From positions 51,720 through 115,719 of the forward strand of contig DFKE01000013.1 of NCBI GenBank assembly GCA_002373505.1: a stretch of DNA of 64,000 nt, written 5' to 3'. The notes below the pieces were generated by a model. That model was not told the origin of the DNA. It was given only the letters and a program-made list of their open reading frames with translations, and did no database searches. Position 1 is the first letter of the stretch, and each line of letters opens with the position of its first letter. Made by a program: the position numbers and the translations under genes. The stretch comes from Bacteroidales bacterium UBA3653 (GTDB lineage: Bacteria > Bacteroidota > Bacteroidia > Bacteroidales > Paludibacteraceae). Below are positions 7,695 to 15,965 of this stretch, piece after piece.

Positions 7695-8834
7695 TTATTT
7701 CAGTTGTCTGCACAACCCGTATATGGCATAGACTATATCAAAGGCCAGCGTACCGAATACAAGCATTGTAATGGCTGGCGTATAGTCCACGTAGATATGG
7801 GAATGGGCGAATCGGGCGCAACCGATAAACACAAATCCGAACATGAAACCAAATGTCAATAGTCGTACCGCCAGATTGAGCATGTACTTCATTCGCTCGC
7901 TTTTGTTGGCAATGAGCAATAGGCTTACTAAAATCAGGCAGATACATACGGCAAAAGTCCAGTTCTTCCAGGCCGCACGCGTTTGGATATACTGCCCGTT
8001 CAGCATCGTCTGCGTGGCATAGGCATGGATGACCACACCGGCTACCGGCTCCCGCAACGGAGTACGGTATATATCTTTGGTGTCCTCGATTACTCCGAGC
8101 AGCACCACTTTGCCTTTGAGCCTGCCTGCTACTGCCGGGTTCTTCAAACGATCGGCGGAAATAACCTCTATCTCTTGGTGTGTAAAATCAATAATTTCTT
8201 CCGTGTTGCCTCTACGGATGGCTTCTTCCGCGCGTTCAGGTGCTGCTATACGAACTAACTCCAGAGCCATGCTGGGAATAGTGTCGCCGCTGCGGCTATA
8301 GACACAGGGAAGGAAAGTGCGCACTACCGTCCAGCTATGATTGACATCCAGATTCGCGTAGCCCCGATGAGGAGGAGTGATCTCATCGTCATAAAAAGAC
8401 AAGTTCTCTATCTCATAGTGGATATTGTCGCTGTCTTTCTTGATTTTATGGATACTTACCATGTTGGGCGTGTTGCGGATTGTATTGTATAGTACCTCGT
8501 TGTTTTCCTTTTTTATAGAGAAATAGATATCCAACCCGATAGCTTTCGGCTCGTATTGGCGGATGGTATCAATGAGGGGTAGCAGTTGCTCTCTATTCAG
8601 GCTGTCAACGCTGACAACTACCACTTCGTCGCTCAACTCTCTGCCCTGACGGTCTTCTTCCATCATATTATAGATATCCGACACCTGGAAATCTACCTTC
8701 TTCTCAATTGGAGCAAAGATATCAATCGACGAAAAATCGGAACTCAACATAGCGCTGAATAACCCGGCAATCAGAACGGACAGAATAATGATTAATCCGC
8801 CCTGCCACCATTTCATACCTTCTTTATTATCCAT
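7695..8834 (-). CDS. CHASE2-domain transmembrane sensor
   Basis: From the ATG at 8834 the product has 379 residues. There is one N-terminal helix (GGLIIILSVLIAGLFSAML), a large extracytoplasmic CHASE2 domain (residues ~30-290) with VVVVSVDSLNREQLLPLID, AIGLDIYF, GYANLDVN and GKVVLLGV, then three C-terminal helices. CHASE2 is an extracellular sensory domain usually fused to kinases, cyclases or CHAT proteases; here it stands alone with no cytoplasmic output domain. It heads a three-gene operon next to a cluster of exported CHAT proteins, so it may be the sensory partner of those peptidases. The ligand is unknown. Confidence 0.85.
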   Translation of the reverse strand: MDNKEGMKWWQGGLIIILSVLIAGLFSAMLSSDFSSIDIFAPIEKKVDFQVSDIYNMMEEDRQGRELSDEVVVVSVDSLNREQLLPLIDTIRQYEPKAIGLDIYFSIKKENNEVLYNTIRNTPNMVSIHKIKKDSDNIHYEIENLSFYDDEITPPHRGYANLDVNHSWTVVRTFLPCVYSRSGDTIPSMALELVRIAAPERAEEAIRRGNTEEIIDFTHQEIEVISADRLKNPAVAGRLKGKVVLLGVIEDTKDIYRTPLREPVAGVVIHAYATQTMLNGQYIQTRAAWKNWTFAVCICLILVSLLLIANKSERMKYMLNLAVRLLTFGFMFGFVFIGCARFAHSHIYVDYTPAITMLVFGTLAFDIVYAIYGLCRQLK

Positions 8835-8854
8835 AGTTTGTATATTTTTTATTG

Positions 8855-8925
8855 AGCAATCAGTAGTGTTTTTGTATAGCACTCAGTAGTGTTTTTTGTA
8901 TAGCACTCAGCGTCGTCTCTGTATT
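8855..8925. repeat. Three 23-24 bp direct repeats in the CHASE2 leader
   Basis: Units starting AGCAATCAGTAGTG, AGCACTCAGTAGTG and AGCACTCAGCGTCG are 23, 24 and 24 bases long. The first two are nearly identical and the third is diverged. They lie between the promoter and the start codon. Confidence 0.75.
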
Positions 8926-8941
8926 GCACTCAATTTGCGCT

Positions 8942-8974
8942 GCAAATTTATAACAAAAATTGCACATACGCAAA
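8942..8974 (-). promoter_or_regulatory. Promoter of the CHASE2 operon
   Basis: TTTG (8971-8974) and TAAATTTGC (8942-8950) on the minus strand are 20 bases apart, matching the Bacteroidota consensus. A second TATATTTGC overlaps the -33 box and could be an alternative -7. Confidence 0.7.
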
Positions 8975-9070
8975 TATAAGTGAATTTTTTTGTCTTTTTT
9001 GCGCAAAAAAATGAATATATTATTTTTTATTTGTTACCCTTTCTTTTTGACTTTTTGCACTCGCTTCTCG

Positions 9071-9095
9071 GTATTATATACGTAGTATATAATAC
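9071..9095. repeat. Perfect 11-bp inverted repeat, possible operator
   Basis: GTATTATATAC and GTATATAATAC are exact reverse complements separated by GTA. The AT-rich centre and lack of a following T run argue for a protein-binding site rather than a terminator. Confidence 0.7.
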
Positions 9096-9118
9096 TAACG
9101 TATTAACCTCGAAAAATT

Positions 9119-9173
9119 AGTGCGTGATAAGTGCGTGATAAGTGGGAGATAAGTACGTCATAAGTGCGTCATA
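9119..9173. repeat. Five 11-bp tandem repeats
   Basis: The units are AGTGCGTGATA twice, AGTGGGAGATA, AGTACGTCATA and AGTGCGTCATA, with no spacing. A period of 11 bases puts each copy on nearly the same face of the helix. Confidence 0.85.
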
Positions 9174-9191
9174 ATAAGGTTAAATGAGGAC

Positions 9192-12100
9192 TTAATCCAA
9201 CAATATAAACCCTGCCCAGTAGTACGGCGATGCATACGGATGACTGACTTCCGAGGACTCAGCTCCCCCTTTAGGGGGCTGGGGGGCCTCCTCCGTAACC
9301 CGTAACCCGTCACCCGTCACCGATCCTCCCCCTTTAGTGGGCTGGGGGGCCTGCCCCGTCATCTTACCTTTGTTTTTATACTTCTCATGGAGAATGGACC
9401 TGCCATTATCCTCTGAAACCGTTCCCTCCGCTGTATAACTCCTCACTTCCTGCTGTGCCATCCTGAATGCCTGCCGCTTGCTCATCCCTTGGCTGTAATA
9501 GCGGTAAAAAGCAGTCGTTAGCATGCGCGTAGCGTCATCATCGACCTTCCATAGTGCCATTAACATTGTCTGTGCACCGGCAATCTTAAACGCTCGCTGG
9601 AGTCCGAACACTCCTTCTCCGGATACATCCCCAAGACCCGTCTCACAGGCGGATAATACTACAATATCTGCCCCGCGAAGGTCTAACGCCGAGATTTCCT
9701 TTGCCGTCAAAATGCCGTCTTGTACACCTTTGTCTAATCGGTTGCTATGTCCGCCTAATGCGGTATTGGCTCCTGCAAAAAGCAGTCCGCAGCGGTTCAA
9801 AGGATCAATAGGCAGAGCTTGCTGTACATCGCTTTCGATTGTACTGTTCTGAGTGAAGAATTTCTGCTGCTGTGCCTCTTTCTCCGGCCAGTAGAAGCCG
9901 TGTGTGGCAAGATGGAGAATGTTCTTCCCTTGACCACTCAATGCCTTGAAGGATTCTTCGGTCGCACTTCGGCCGCGATAGGTATTAACCCGGACATGTT
10001 TCTGTTTCAGCATGAATTCAATCGAATCCACTTCAATCTTAGTGCCCGGAAGATCATAAGCCATGTCTCGCAATGTCATCCGCTGGATGTTTGCCATAGC
10101 CAGATCTGTAGAATTATGTTGGCTCTCGTATTTCTGGTGCTCTACGGCTAGGTCAGTAGGAGTCGCGTTGTACCGGATGTCTCCGAATAACGCCGCATTC
10201 TGGTGAGAGTCTGCTCTCTTTCCTCCGATAATCTCCCTGGTGGAAGACAACCGTACCAAATTATATTTGTCTCCTATCGTACTTGTCTCGTCATATGGCA
10301 GATTCTCCATAGCTACCTGATGCAGGATGCCGGACGGGGAGAAGAAGACCACTTCTCCTTGCTTTATATGCGGCAAGATGGCACCCCATATTGTTTGAGT
10401 GAGCTTTTGACCCTTCGCGTCATATGAATAGATGTTATGTATATTCTCTTTTCCGCGTGTGGAAGTTAATGAACTTACTTCCTCTTCGCTGAAAAGACGA
10501 ATAGCCACTGGTGCTTCTGCATCGCGGCGGAGCAGCAGAGCATAGTAAACAGGAATGCTATCTTCTCCTATCTTCCCGTTCACAATCTCTATTGCAACCT
10601 GTCCATCCTTTAATGCGCCTCGCACATCCTTCCAATTAGCCTGATTAACACCTTCAAACCCATTCTTGTCAATATATTCCTGAATGGCTGTTTGCAGATT
10701 GTTCTTCGCTTGCATGAGATTATATTGTAATGTCACTGCCTCCATACTATTCATATCCGTTACATCAGCAAGGGCTTTCTCGCGTTGCTTGCTCCGCTGG
10801 TATAAATTCCGGATATTGCTATCCGGATGATGAGCCATTAATGAGTCCGCTTCTGTATTCAGCGCAAGAAGAAGTCCTTTGGATTGTAATTGCCAGTTAT
10901 AAAACGACTCCATATATAGATCCTTCATTTTAGAAGAGATACTATCCTCGCATATCATCACAAAACGGTCGTTGATAGCATCGTAGCGTTTCAGCATTTT
11001 AGAGGCTTGTTCCGCACCGACACTCATGAGTTGCTTACCGATTTCCTTGCGCATAAAATCATTGAAATAGACTAATTGCTCAATAGCATCCTTTTCCCTT
11101 CCTGCTAACGCATATGCCCGCGAGGGAGACAAGCACCCTTCGTTATACCATGAACCCATTGCGGTTGGATCATATTGATTAACTATGTCAGCCGCTTTGG
11201 TTGCTGTAACGTAGTCGTGAGTGATCCAATAGTTGGTCGCAAAACGATAGCCGTAATAGGAACTGCTATCATTGGTTAATGTAAAATATTCTTCTAATAA
11301 CTGATCGCCTAATGCGATACTATCTACGTTATAGTAATATTCGGCGAGCGCACTTAAGGCCTGAGCATTGTTCTCGCATTTCTTGTTATATCGTACTGCA
11401 TGTAGTAACTGTTCCGAAAAGAATTTGCCTAATTCTTTGCCATATTCTTCGTCTCCTTTTTCTTTATATAACTGGTAGGTGTAGGGGAGTACGGATGCAT
11501 AGTACCACATGTGATAGCAATTCCATTCCTTGTCTCTGCTGGCAATATTTGCTCGTGCTAAATCCGGTATGATGTATAAATCCAGAATATGCGTTGCCAT
11601 CTCTTTATTGTTAAGTGCATAATAAAAGAACGAAACGGAATTTATCAATTGCTCGTACATCTGATCCCCGGAATGATATTTTAATAACTCAGTCAGTACG
11701 CTGTGCTCTGCCATGGCGGCGCCTATCGCCCATGATTCATGCGTGTAGTAATACCAGTTCTGTGTAGTCCGGTTTAAATCACAGATGTATAGTACAAAAC
11801 GCCCTTGCCATGTGATGTCATCCGAAAGGGAAAAATGATAATAACCCATCGCTCTAAGAAACGCACGGATGTTGTCAGCCTGTTCCACTATATATTTGTA
11901 GCCGCTTCCTTGGATTAGCATCTCCTTACAAAAGGCATAGCCCAATCGCAAATAACGCTCTAAATATCTATCCCATTCCTTGCCTTCTTGCCATTCGTAT
12001 GGCATGGTTTGTAAAGGATAGTCAACAAACATAAATCCGTTCCGACGGAGGCTGTCTTGATAGGCGATAAACTCATTCAGCATCTCATTGCTTTTTCCAA

Positions 12101-13025
12101 GATTGGATTTTAGCTCTTCCATTTGCTCGGACTGAAATTTGAGCTGAGAAGGAAAAACTCGTTCTATTGTAGCAAAAAATTGTTCTATAGTCTTTTCAAC
12201 CACTCCTTGTCGGGTGGCTGCGGCAGTTATGTACTGAAGTATAATGTTTTGATCGTAGGATGATAAATAATACAGGTCATAAATCACTATTTTATCCAAT
12301 ATCGAGAGTAATGCATTGTCTTTATCTTCCGGTAGCGAAGCAACCTTCTCTGGTAAACGAGTGGGGTCTGTGAGAACCTCTTTGCCTAATAAATCAGTTA
12401 TAGGTTTAGTGATTCGTTCATCCGGAGCGGGACTGATGTGAGCGCAGCTATAGCGGTCTTCGCCAAAGAGCATCCTCTCTATATAATGTATTTGGATGTG
12501 GCGTTCCTCGTCACATGCTGAACGTGCAAAAGACAACAATGGCTCGCTCAGCGTTTGCAATGTCTGGTGCTTAATATGGAAACTTTGAAGCATTTTCAGC
12601 ATTTCTGCCTCTTCAATCAATTGAGTGCGCCCATCGCTTCGGGGATAGAATGAAGAATAGAAAGTGCTAAAAACATTGCGCCCGTCATGGATGGAAGCAA
12701 AAATAGAGTCTTGTTGAACAATCTGGCAGATGATCCTTCTCCCCCAATTATAATAAGTATAAATTGAAGAGCTGTTAATAGCATTGACGTCTAATCCAAT
12801 CCATTCTTGGGAAAGCCAATATAACTGATCCAAGTCACCATGATCAATAATATCATCCACTATTTTCCCAATCTTCTTGGTGTTGTTGATATCTTTTTGT
12901 ATTTCAGCCGGCAACTGATTTTGGTAATTGTTAAACGCCTTCTCTTTGACGGCTGCACCTGCTGATGATACGGCAATAATTCCGGCAAAACATAAAACGA
13001 AGATTCTTGTAAATAGTTTTTTCAT
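9192..13025 (-). CDS. Exported TPR-like CHAT-domain peptidase, 1277 residues
   Basis: The product has a signal peptide (MKKLFTRIFVLCFAGIIAVSSAGA). A long helical, TPR-like region follows to about residue 850, and a C-terminal CHAT domain (caspase-HetF-associated, clan CD peptidase fold) completes it. The His/Cys pair is intact: ATHG with H1042 and SACETG with C1127, followed by GVFGLQRAF and ALW. It ends SPYYWAGFILLD as in its paralogues. Between the last CHAT helix and that end lie two in-frame repeat-derived inserts (APQPTKGG and APQPPKGG) plus a heptamer repeat at 9293-9322. It is the last gene of a tight six-gene run and is followed by the CHASE2 regulatory region. The substrate is unknown. 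Confidence 0.88.
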   Translation of the reverse strand: MKKLFTRIFVLCFAGIIAVSSAGAAVKEKAFNNYQNQLPAEIQKDINNTKKIGKIVDDIIDHGDLDQLYWLSQEWIGLDVNAINSSSIYTYYNWGRRIICQIVQQDSIFASIHDGRNVFSTFYSSFYPRSDGRTQLIEEAEMLKMLQSFHIKHQTLQTLSEPLLSFARSACDEERHIQIHYIERMLFGEDRYSCAHISPAPDERITKPITDLLGKEVLTDPTRLPEKVASLPEDKDNALLSILDKIVIYDLYYLSSYDQNIILQYITAAATRQGVVEKTIEQFFATIERVFPSQLKFQSEQMEELKSNLGKSNEMLNEFIAYQDSLRRNGFMFVDYPLQTMPYEWQEGKEWDRYLERYLRLGYAFCKEMLIQGSGYKYIVEQADNIRAFLRAMGYYHFSLSDDITWQGRFVLYICDLNRTTQNWYYYTHESWAIGAAMAEHSVLTELLKYHSGDQMYEQLINSVSFFYYALNNKEMATHILDLYIIPDLARANIASRDKEWNCYHMWYYASVLPYTYQLYKEKGDEEYGKELGKFFSEQLLHAVRYNKKCENNAQALSALAEYYYNVDSIALGDQLLEEYFTLTNDSSSYYGYRFATNYWITHDYVTATKAADIVNQYDPTAMGSWYNEGCLSPSRAYALAGREKDAIEQLVYFNDFMRKEIGKQLMSVGAEQASKMLKRYDAINDRFVMICEDSISSKMKDLYMESFYNWQLQSKGLLLALNTEADSLMAHHPDSNIRNLYQRSKQREKALADVTDMNSMEAVTLQYNLMQAKNNLQTAIQEYIDKNGFEGVNQANWKDVRGALKDGQVAIEIVNGKIGEDSIPVYYALLLRRDAEAPVAIRLFSEEEVSSLTSTRGKENIHNIYSYDAKGQKLTQTIWGAILPHIKQGEVVFFSPSGILHQVAMENLPYDETSTIGDKYNLVRLSSTREIIGGKRADSHQNAALFGDIRYNATPTDLAVEHQKYESQHNSTDLAMANIQRMTLRDMAYDLPGTKIEVDSIEFMLKQKHVRVNTYRGRSATEESFKALSGQGKNILHLATHGFYWPEKEAQQQKFFTQNSTIESDVQQALPIDPLNRCGLLFAGANTALGGHSNRLDKGVQDGILTAKEISALDLRGADIVVLSACETGLGDVSGEGVFGLQRAFKIAGAQTMLMALWKVDDDATRMLTTAFYRYYSQGMSKRQAFRMAQQEVRSYTAEGTVSEDNGRSILHEKYKNKGKMTGQAPQPTKGGGSVTGDGLRVTEEAPQPPKGGAESSEVSHPYASPYYWAGFILLD
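9263..9351. repeat. Two solo REP-like elements plus heptamer repeat inside a CHAT gene
   Basis: Elements at 9263-9288 and 9326-9351 each have a CCCCC-TTTAG-GGGGG palindrome followed by CTGGGGGGCC. Between them (9293-9322) is a CCCGTAA / CCCGTCA heptamer repeat. All are in frame and encode APQPPKGG-type peptides near the protein C-terminus. Confidence 0.8.
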
Positions 13026-13040
13026 ATCTGTTATATTTTA

Positions 13041-15953
13041 TCAATCCAGCAATATAAACCCTGCCCAGTAATAGGGAGAAGCATAGGGATGCGGGTTCGC
13101 CCCTTCCAAGGAAGCTGCTCCCCCTTTAGGGGGCTGGGGGGCATGACTGCTATCTCCCATCTTCCCTTTGTTTTTATATTTTTCATGCAGGGAAGACCTG
13201 CTTCCGGAAGATGTTCCCTCCGCCGTATAGTTCCTCACTTCCTGCTGTGCCATCCGGAATGCCTGCCGCTTGCTCATCCCTTGGCTATAATAGCGATAGA
13301 AGAAATTCATCAACAACTGTGTTGCTTCATCGCTCACCGGCCATATAGCCATCAGTAATGTCTGTGCCCCAGCCATCTTGAATGCCCGTTGTAATCCAAA
13401 CACTCCTTCTCCGGTAATCACACCTTGGGCTGTTTCGCACGCAGAGAGAACTACTATATCCGCCTCGCGCAGGTCTAATGTTGAGATCTCTTTGGCGGTT
13501 AAGACACCGTCTTCTATTCCTTCCGGCAGCCGTTCTCTATGGCCGGAAAGGACAATATTGGCTCCGGCAAGAAGTAATCCGCTCCGTTCCATCGGATCTA
13601 TGTTGGTGGAGTCTGCCCAATAGAAACCATGTGTAGCGACATGCAGGATGTTTTGTTTCGTGCCGGATAGAGCCTTAAAGGACTCTTCGTTTGCTGCAGA
13701 GGCGGTATATGTTTGAACGCGTATCTCTTTATCGGATAGCGCTTTTTGAATACCCTCTATCTCGGACTTGGTTCCCGGCAGATAGCGTACTCGTCCTCGA
13801 TTAATAGTGTCGTTGATAACCGATCTGGACGTCAAGGAAGGGTAGGCTGCGCTTTGAGCCAGTAATTCATCTGCGCTCACGTCATAACTGATACCTCCGT
13901 ATAGCGTTGCTTTCTTATGAGAAATGGCAGGCTTATGAATGGCTAATTCTCGCGTAGAGGAGAGCCGCACAAGGTTGTAAACATCCGAAATGACTTGTGT
14001 GGAGTCGTAAGGGATTGATTCCATAGCTACTTCGTGAAGCAATCCTGTGGGAGCGAAGAAAACGATTTCACCGGGATTGATGTATGGCAATACCTTACTC
14101 CATACCAGACGTGATAGTTCTTTCCCGTTCTCGCGATAGGAATATGCCTTGCTGATAGAAGTAGGACTGGAAACCTCCAGCAGTTGAGTTACCTCTTTTT
14201 CCTCAAAGAGAGGAATCATAATGGGGTAGGAACAAGTATCTCGCAGCAGCAAAGCACAATACATCGTGCTGTCATCATTCAGCGGCGCACGCATATATTC
14301 GATTGCCACCTGTTTCGGCTTCAGCACTGCCCGTACGCTATCCCATGTAATCTCCCACTGTCGCATGTTCTCGCGGTAAGCAGCACTGGAACGAGTTATT
14401 TCTTTCTCTAATGTTTCAGCCTCTTCGCGGAGTTGTGCTAAATAATCAGCATCCGAGTTCTTCTCCTCTAGCACCATGATCTGCTGTTTCTTTTTTGTAA
14501 GGTCATTCCATTGATGAATCAGCGTGGTGTCGCTGCTTTCCAATATAGAACGTCTCACAGCATCTGATGACGTAAGTAATAATCCTTTCTTGAATAATTC
14601 GTTATTATAGGACAAGGTGGTGATGGACGGGGATAAAGACACATATCGAAATGTTAAGTCGGGGCACCAATTTTCAAAGAGATCCAGCATCGTATTCCAA
14701 TACTCTTGTCTTTGGCGTGCGGACATGAAATCTACCGATTTGACATACAATGCTTTATACAACGAACATAACTCTGAAAAATGGACTTCTGATTCAGCAT
14801 ATCGCCCTTGTATATAGTATAAATGTCCCAAGTTAAACAAAGAAGTTAATCTGGAATTGTCATATGAGCTACTCATGTCTTTATATATCTGATAGGCAGA
14901 TAAATAATACTCCTCAGCAAGGTCGTATCTTCCCATTTCAAATAGCGCCCCCCCTATATCGATCAAAGAAGAGGCATACTCTAAATTATCTTGGCCTAAT
15001 AGACTTTTTCGTATTTCCATAGCCTTGAGATAATAATTGAGTGCGCTTTTATAATCATTTCTTATAAGATAATAATGAGCTACACTGGATAGTGTTCGGG
15101 CATATTCTACACTTTGTCCGTGGTAAATACTATCTTCAATATAGACTGCCTCGCCGAGAAATTGTTCTGCTAATTCAAAATTTCCTATTTCTGTACATAT
15201 ATGCCCAATGCTGGAAGATAACATGGCTATATGGATGGAGCGTATGCTGTAATGCATTATATAATATTTGTACGCTTGCAAATAGTAATTAAGTGCACTG
15301 CCGTTGTCGCCAATGCAGTCGTAGAGCGTTCCTAAAGCGTGTGATACTAATGCATATCCATCCGATGGCTCACCTTCCACTTCCTTACTTATCTGGATAG
15401 CCCGCAAAAGTTTTTCTTCTGCAGTTATGTAATCTCCGGTATTTAAATAAGCCGTGCCTAAAAAAAGAAGAAGACGTGAGCAAAATGCATTATTTTCTCC
15501 AAAAGAATGCGTATATATCTGCAATGCATCTTGTAAGTGGGGTAATGCTTGATAGTCGTCTCCCTTATTTATGAGTAGATTCCCCAAGACGGACAGGGAT
15601 ACGGCATATTCGGGATGGTGATCGCCGTATACATGTAGTTTTATATCCAGCGCCACTGATATCGCGTCATAGGCTTGATTATATTCACCTATTTGGGTGT
15701 ATATGTCGCCTAAAAAAGTATAGATCTTTGCACACTCTGAATCAATATCTGTCTTTTGAGAGTTTTCGAGCAATTGAAGTTCTTCCAAAAAATAATGCTC
15801 CGCTTGGTCATAATCTTGATTCTTATAGAATGAGACTGCAATGGAGTCCAATGCCTTCACGTTAAGTCCGCTCATCTGCACTTCACCCGTCTCCGCATGA
15901 CTTATGTGGAGAACGGAAACAAGCAACAATATGATCAAGCTTATTCTTTTCAT
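13041..15953 (-). CDS. Exported TPR-CHAT peptidase, 970 residues
   Basis: A signal peptide (MKRISLIILLLVSVLHISHA) is followed by about ten TPR units (residues ~30-410; for example DQAEHYFLEELQLLE, SALNYYLKAMEIRKSL), a linker, and a C-terminal CHAT domain with H775 in ATHG and C839 in SACETA. The last ~400 residues are nearly the same as those of the TPR-CHAT protein at 26833-29367, while the TPR parts differ. An APQPPKGG insert from a palindromic repeat (13118-13142) sits just before the conserved SPYYWAGFILLD end. Spacing is 15 bases to the downstream CHAT gene and 12 to the upstream one. TPRs probably recruit a partner or substrate in the periplasm. Confidence 0.9.
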   Translation of the reverse strand: MKRISLIILLLVSVLHISHAETGEVQMSGLNVKALDSIAVSFYKNQDYDQAEHYFLEELQLLENSQKTDIDSECAKIYTFLGDIYTQIGEYNQAYDAISVALDIKLHVYGDHHPEYAVSLSVLGNLLINKGDDYQALPHLQDALQIYTHSFGENNAFCSRLLLFLGTAYLNTGDYITAEEKLLRAIQISKEVEGEPSDGYALVSHALGTLYDCIGDNGSALNYYLQAYKYYIMHYSIRSIHIAMLSSSIGHICTEIGNFELAEQFLGEAVYIEDSIYHGQSVEYARTLSSVAHYYLIRNDYKSALNYYLKAMEIRKSLLGQDNLEYASSLIDIGGALFEMGRYDLAEEYYLSAYQIYKDMSSSYDNSRLTSLFNLGHLYYIQGRYAESEVHFSELCSLYKALYVKSVDFMSARQRQEYWNTMLDLFENWCPDLTFRYVSLSPSITTLSYNNELFKKGLLLTSSDAVRRSILESSDTTLIHQWNDLTKKKQQIMVLEEKNSDADYLAQLREEAETLEKEITRSSAAYRENMRQWEITWDSVRAVLKPKQVAIEYMRAPLNDDSTMYCALLLRDTCSYPIMIPLFEEKEVTQLLEVSSPTSISKAYSYRENGKELSRLVWSKVLPYINPGEIVFFAPTGLLHEVAMESIPYDSTQVISDVYNLVRLSSTRELAIHKPAISHKKATLYGGISYDVSADELLAQSAAYPSLTSRSVINDTINRGRVRYLPGTKSEIEGIQKALSDKEIRVQTYTASAANEESFKALSGTKQNILHVATHGFYWADSTNIDPMERSGLLLAGANIVLSGHRERLPEGIEDGVLTAKEISTLDLREADIVVLSACETAQGVITGEGVFGLQRAFKMAGAQTLLMAIWPVSDEATQLLMNFFYRYYSQGMSKRQAFRMAQQEVRNYTAEGTSSGSRSSLHEKYKNKGKMGDSSHAPQPPKGGAASLEGANPHPYASPYYWAGFILLD
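13118..13142. repeat. Solo REP-like element in CHAT gene
   Basis: The same CTCCCCC-TTTAGGGGG-CTGGGGGGC element as at 9263-9288. It is in frame and absent from the close paralogue at 26833-29367. Confidence 0.8.
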
Positions 15954-15965
15954 TATTCTTTTTTC

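Larger units (their letters stand above)
8835..9191 (-). promoter_or_regulatory. Repeat-rich regulatory region upstream of CHASE2 operon
   Basis: No gene is visible in these 357 bases. Reading toward the CHASE2 gene there are five 11-bp tandem repeats (9119-9173), a perfect inverted repeat (9071-9095), an AT-rich stretch, a consensus promoter (8942-8974) and three 24-bp direct repeats in the leader (8855-8925). This density of repeats suggests binding sites for one or more regulators. Confidence 0.65.

Noticed and set aside
9119..9173. CRISPR array
   Set aside because: The 11-bp units are directly adjacent without spacers, and no cas genes are present.
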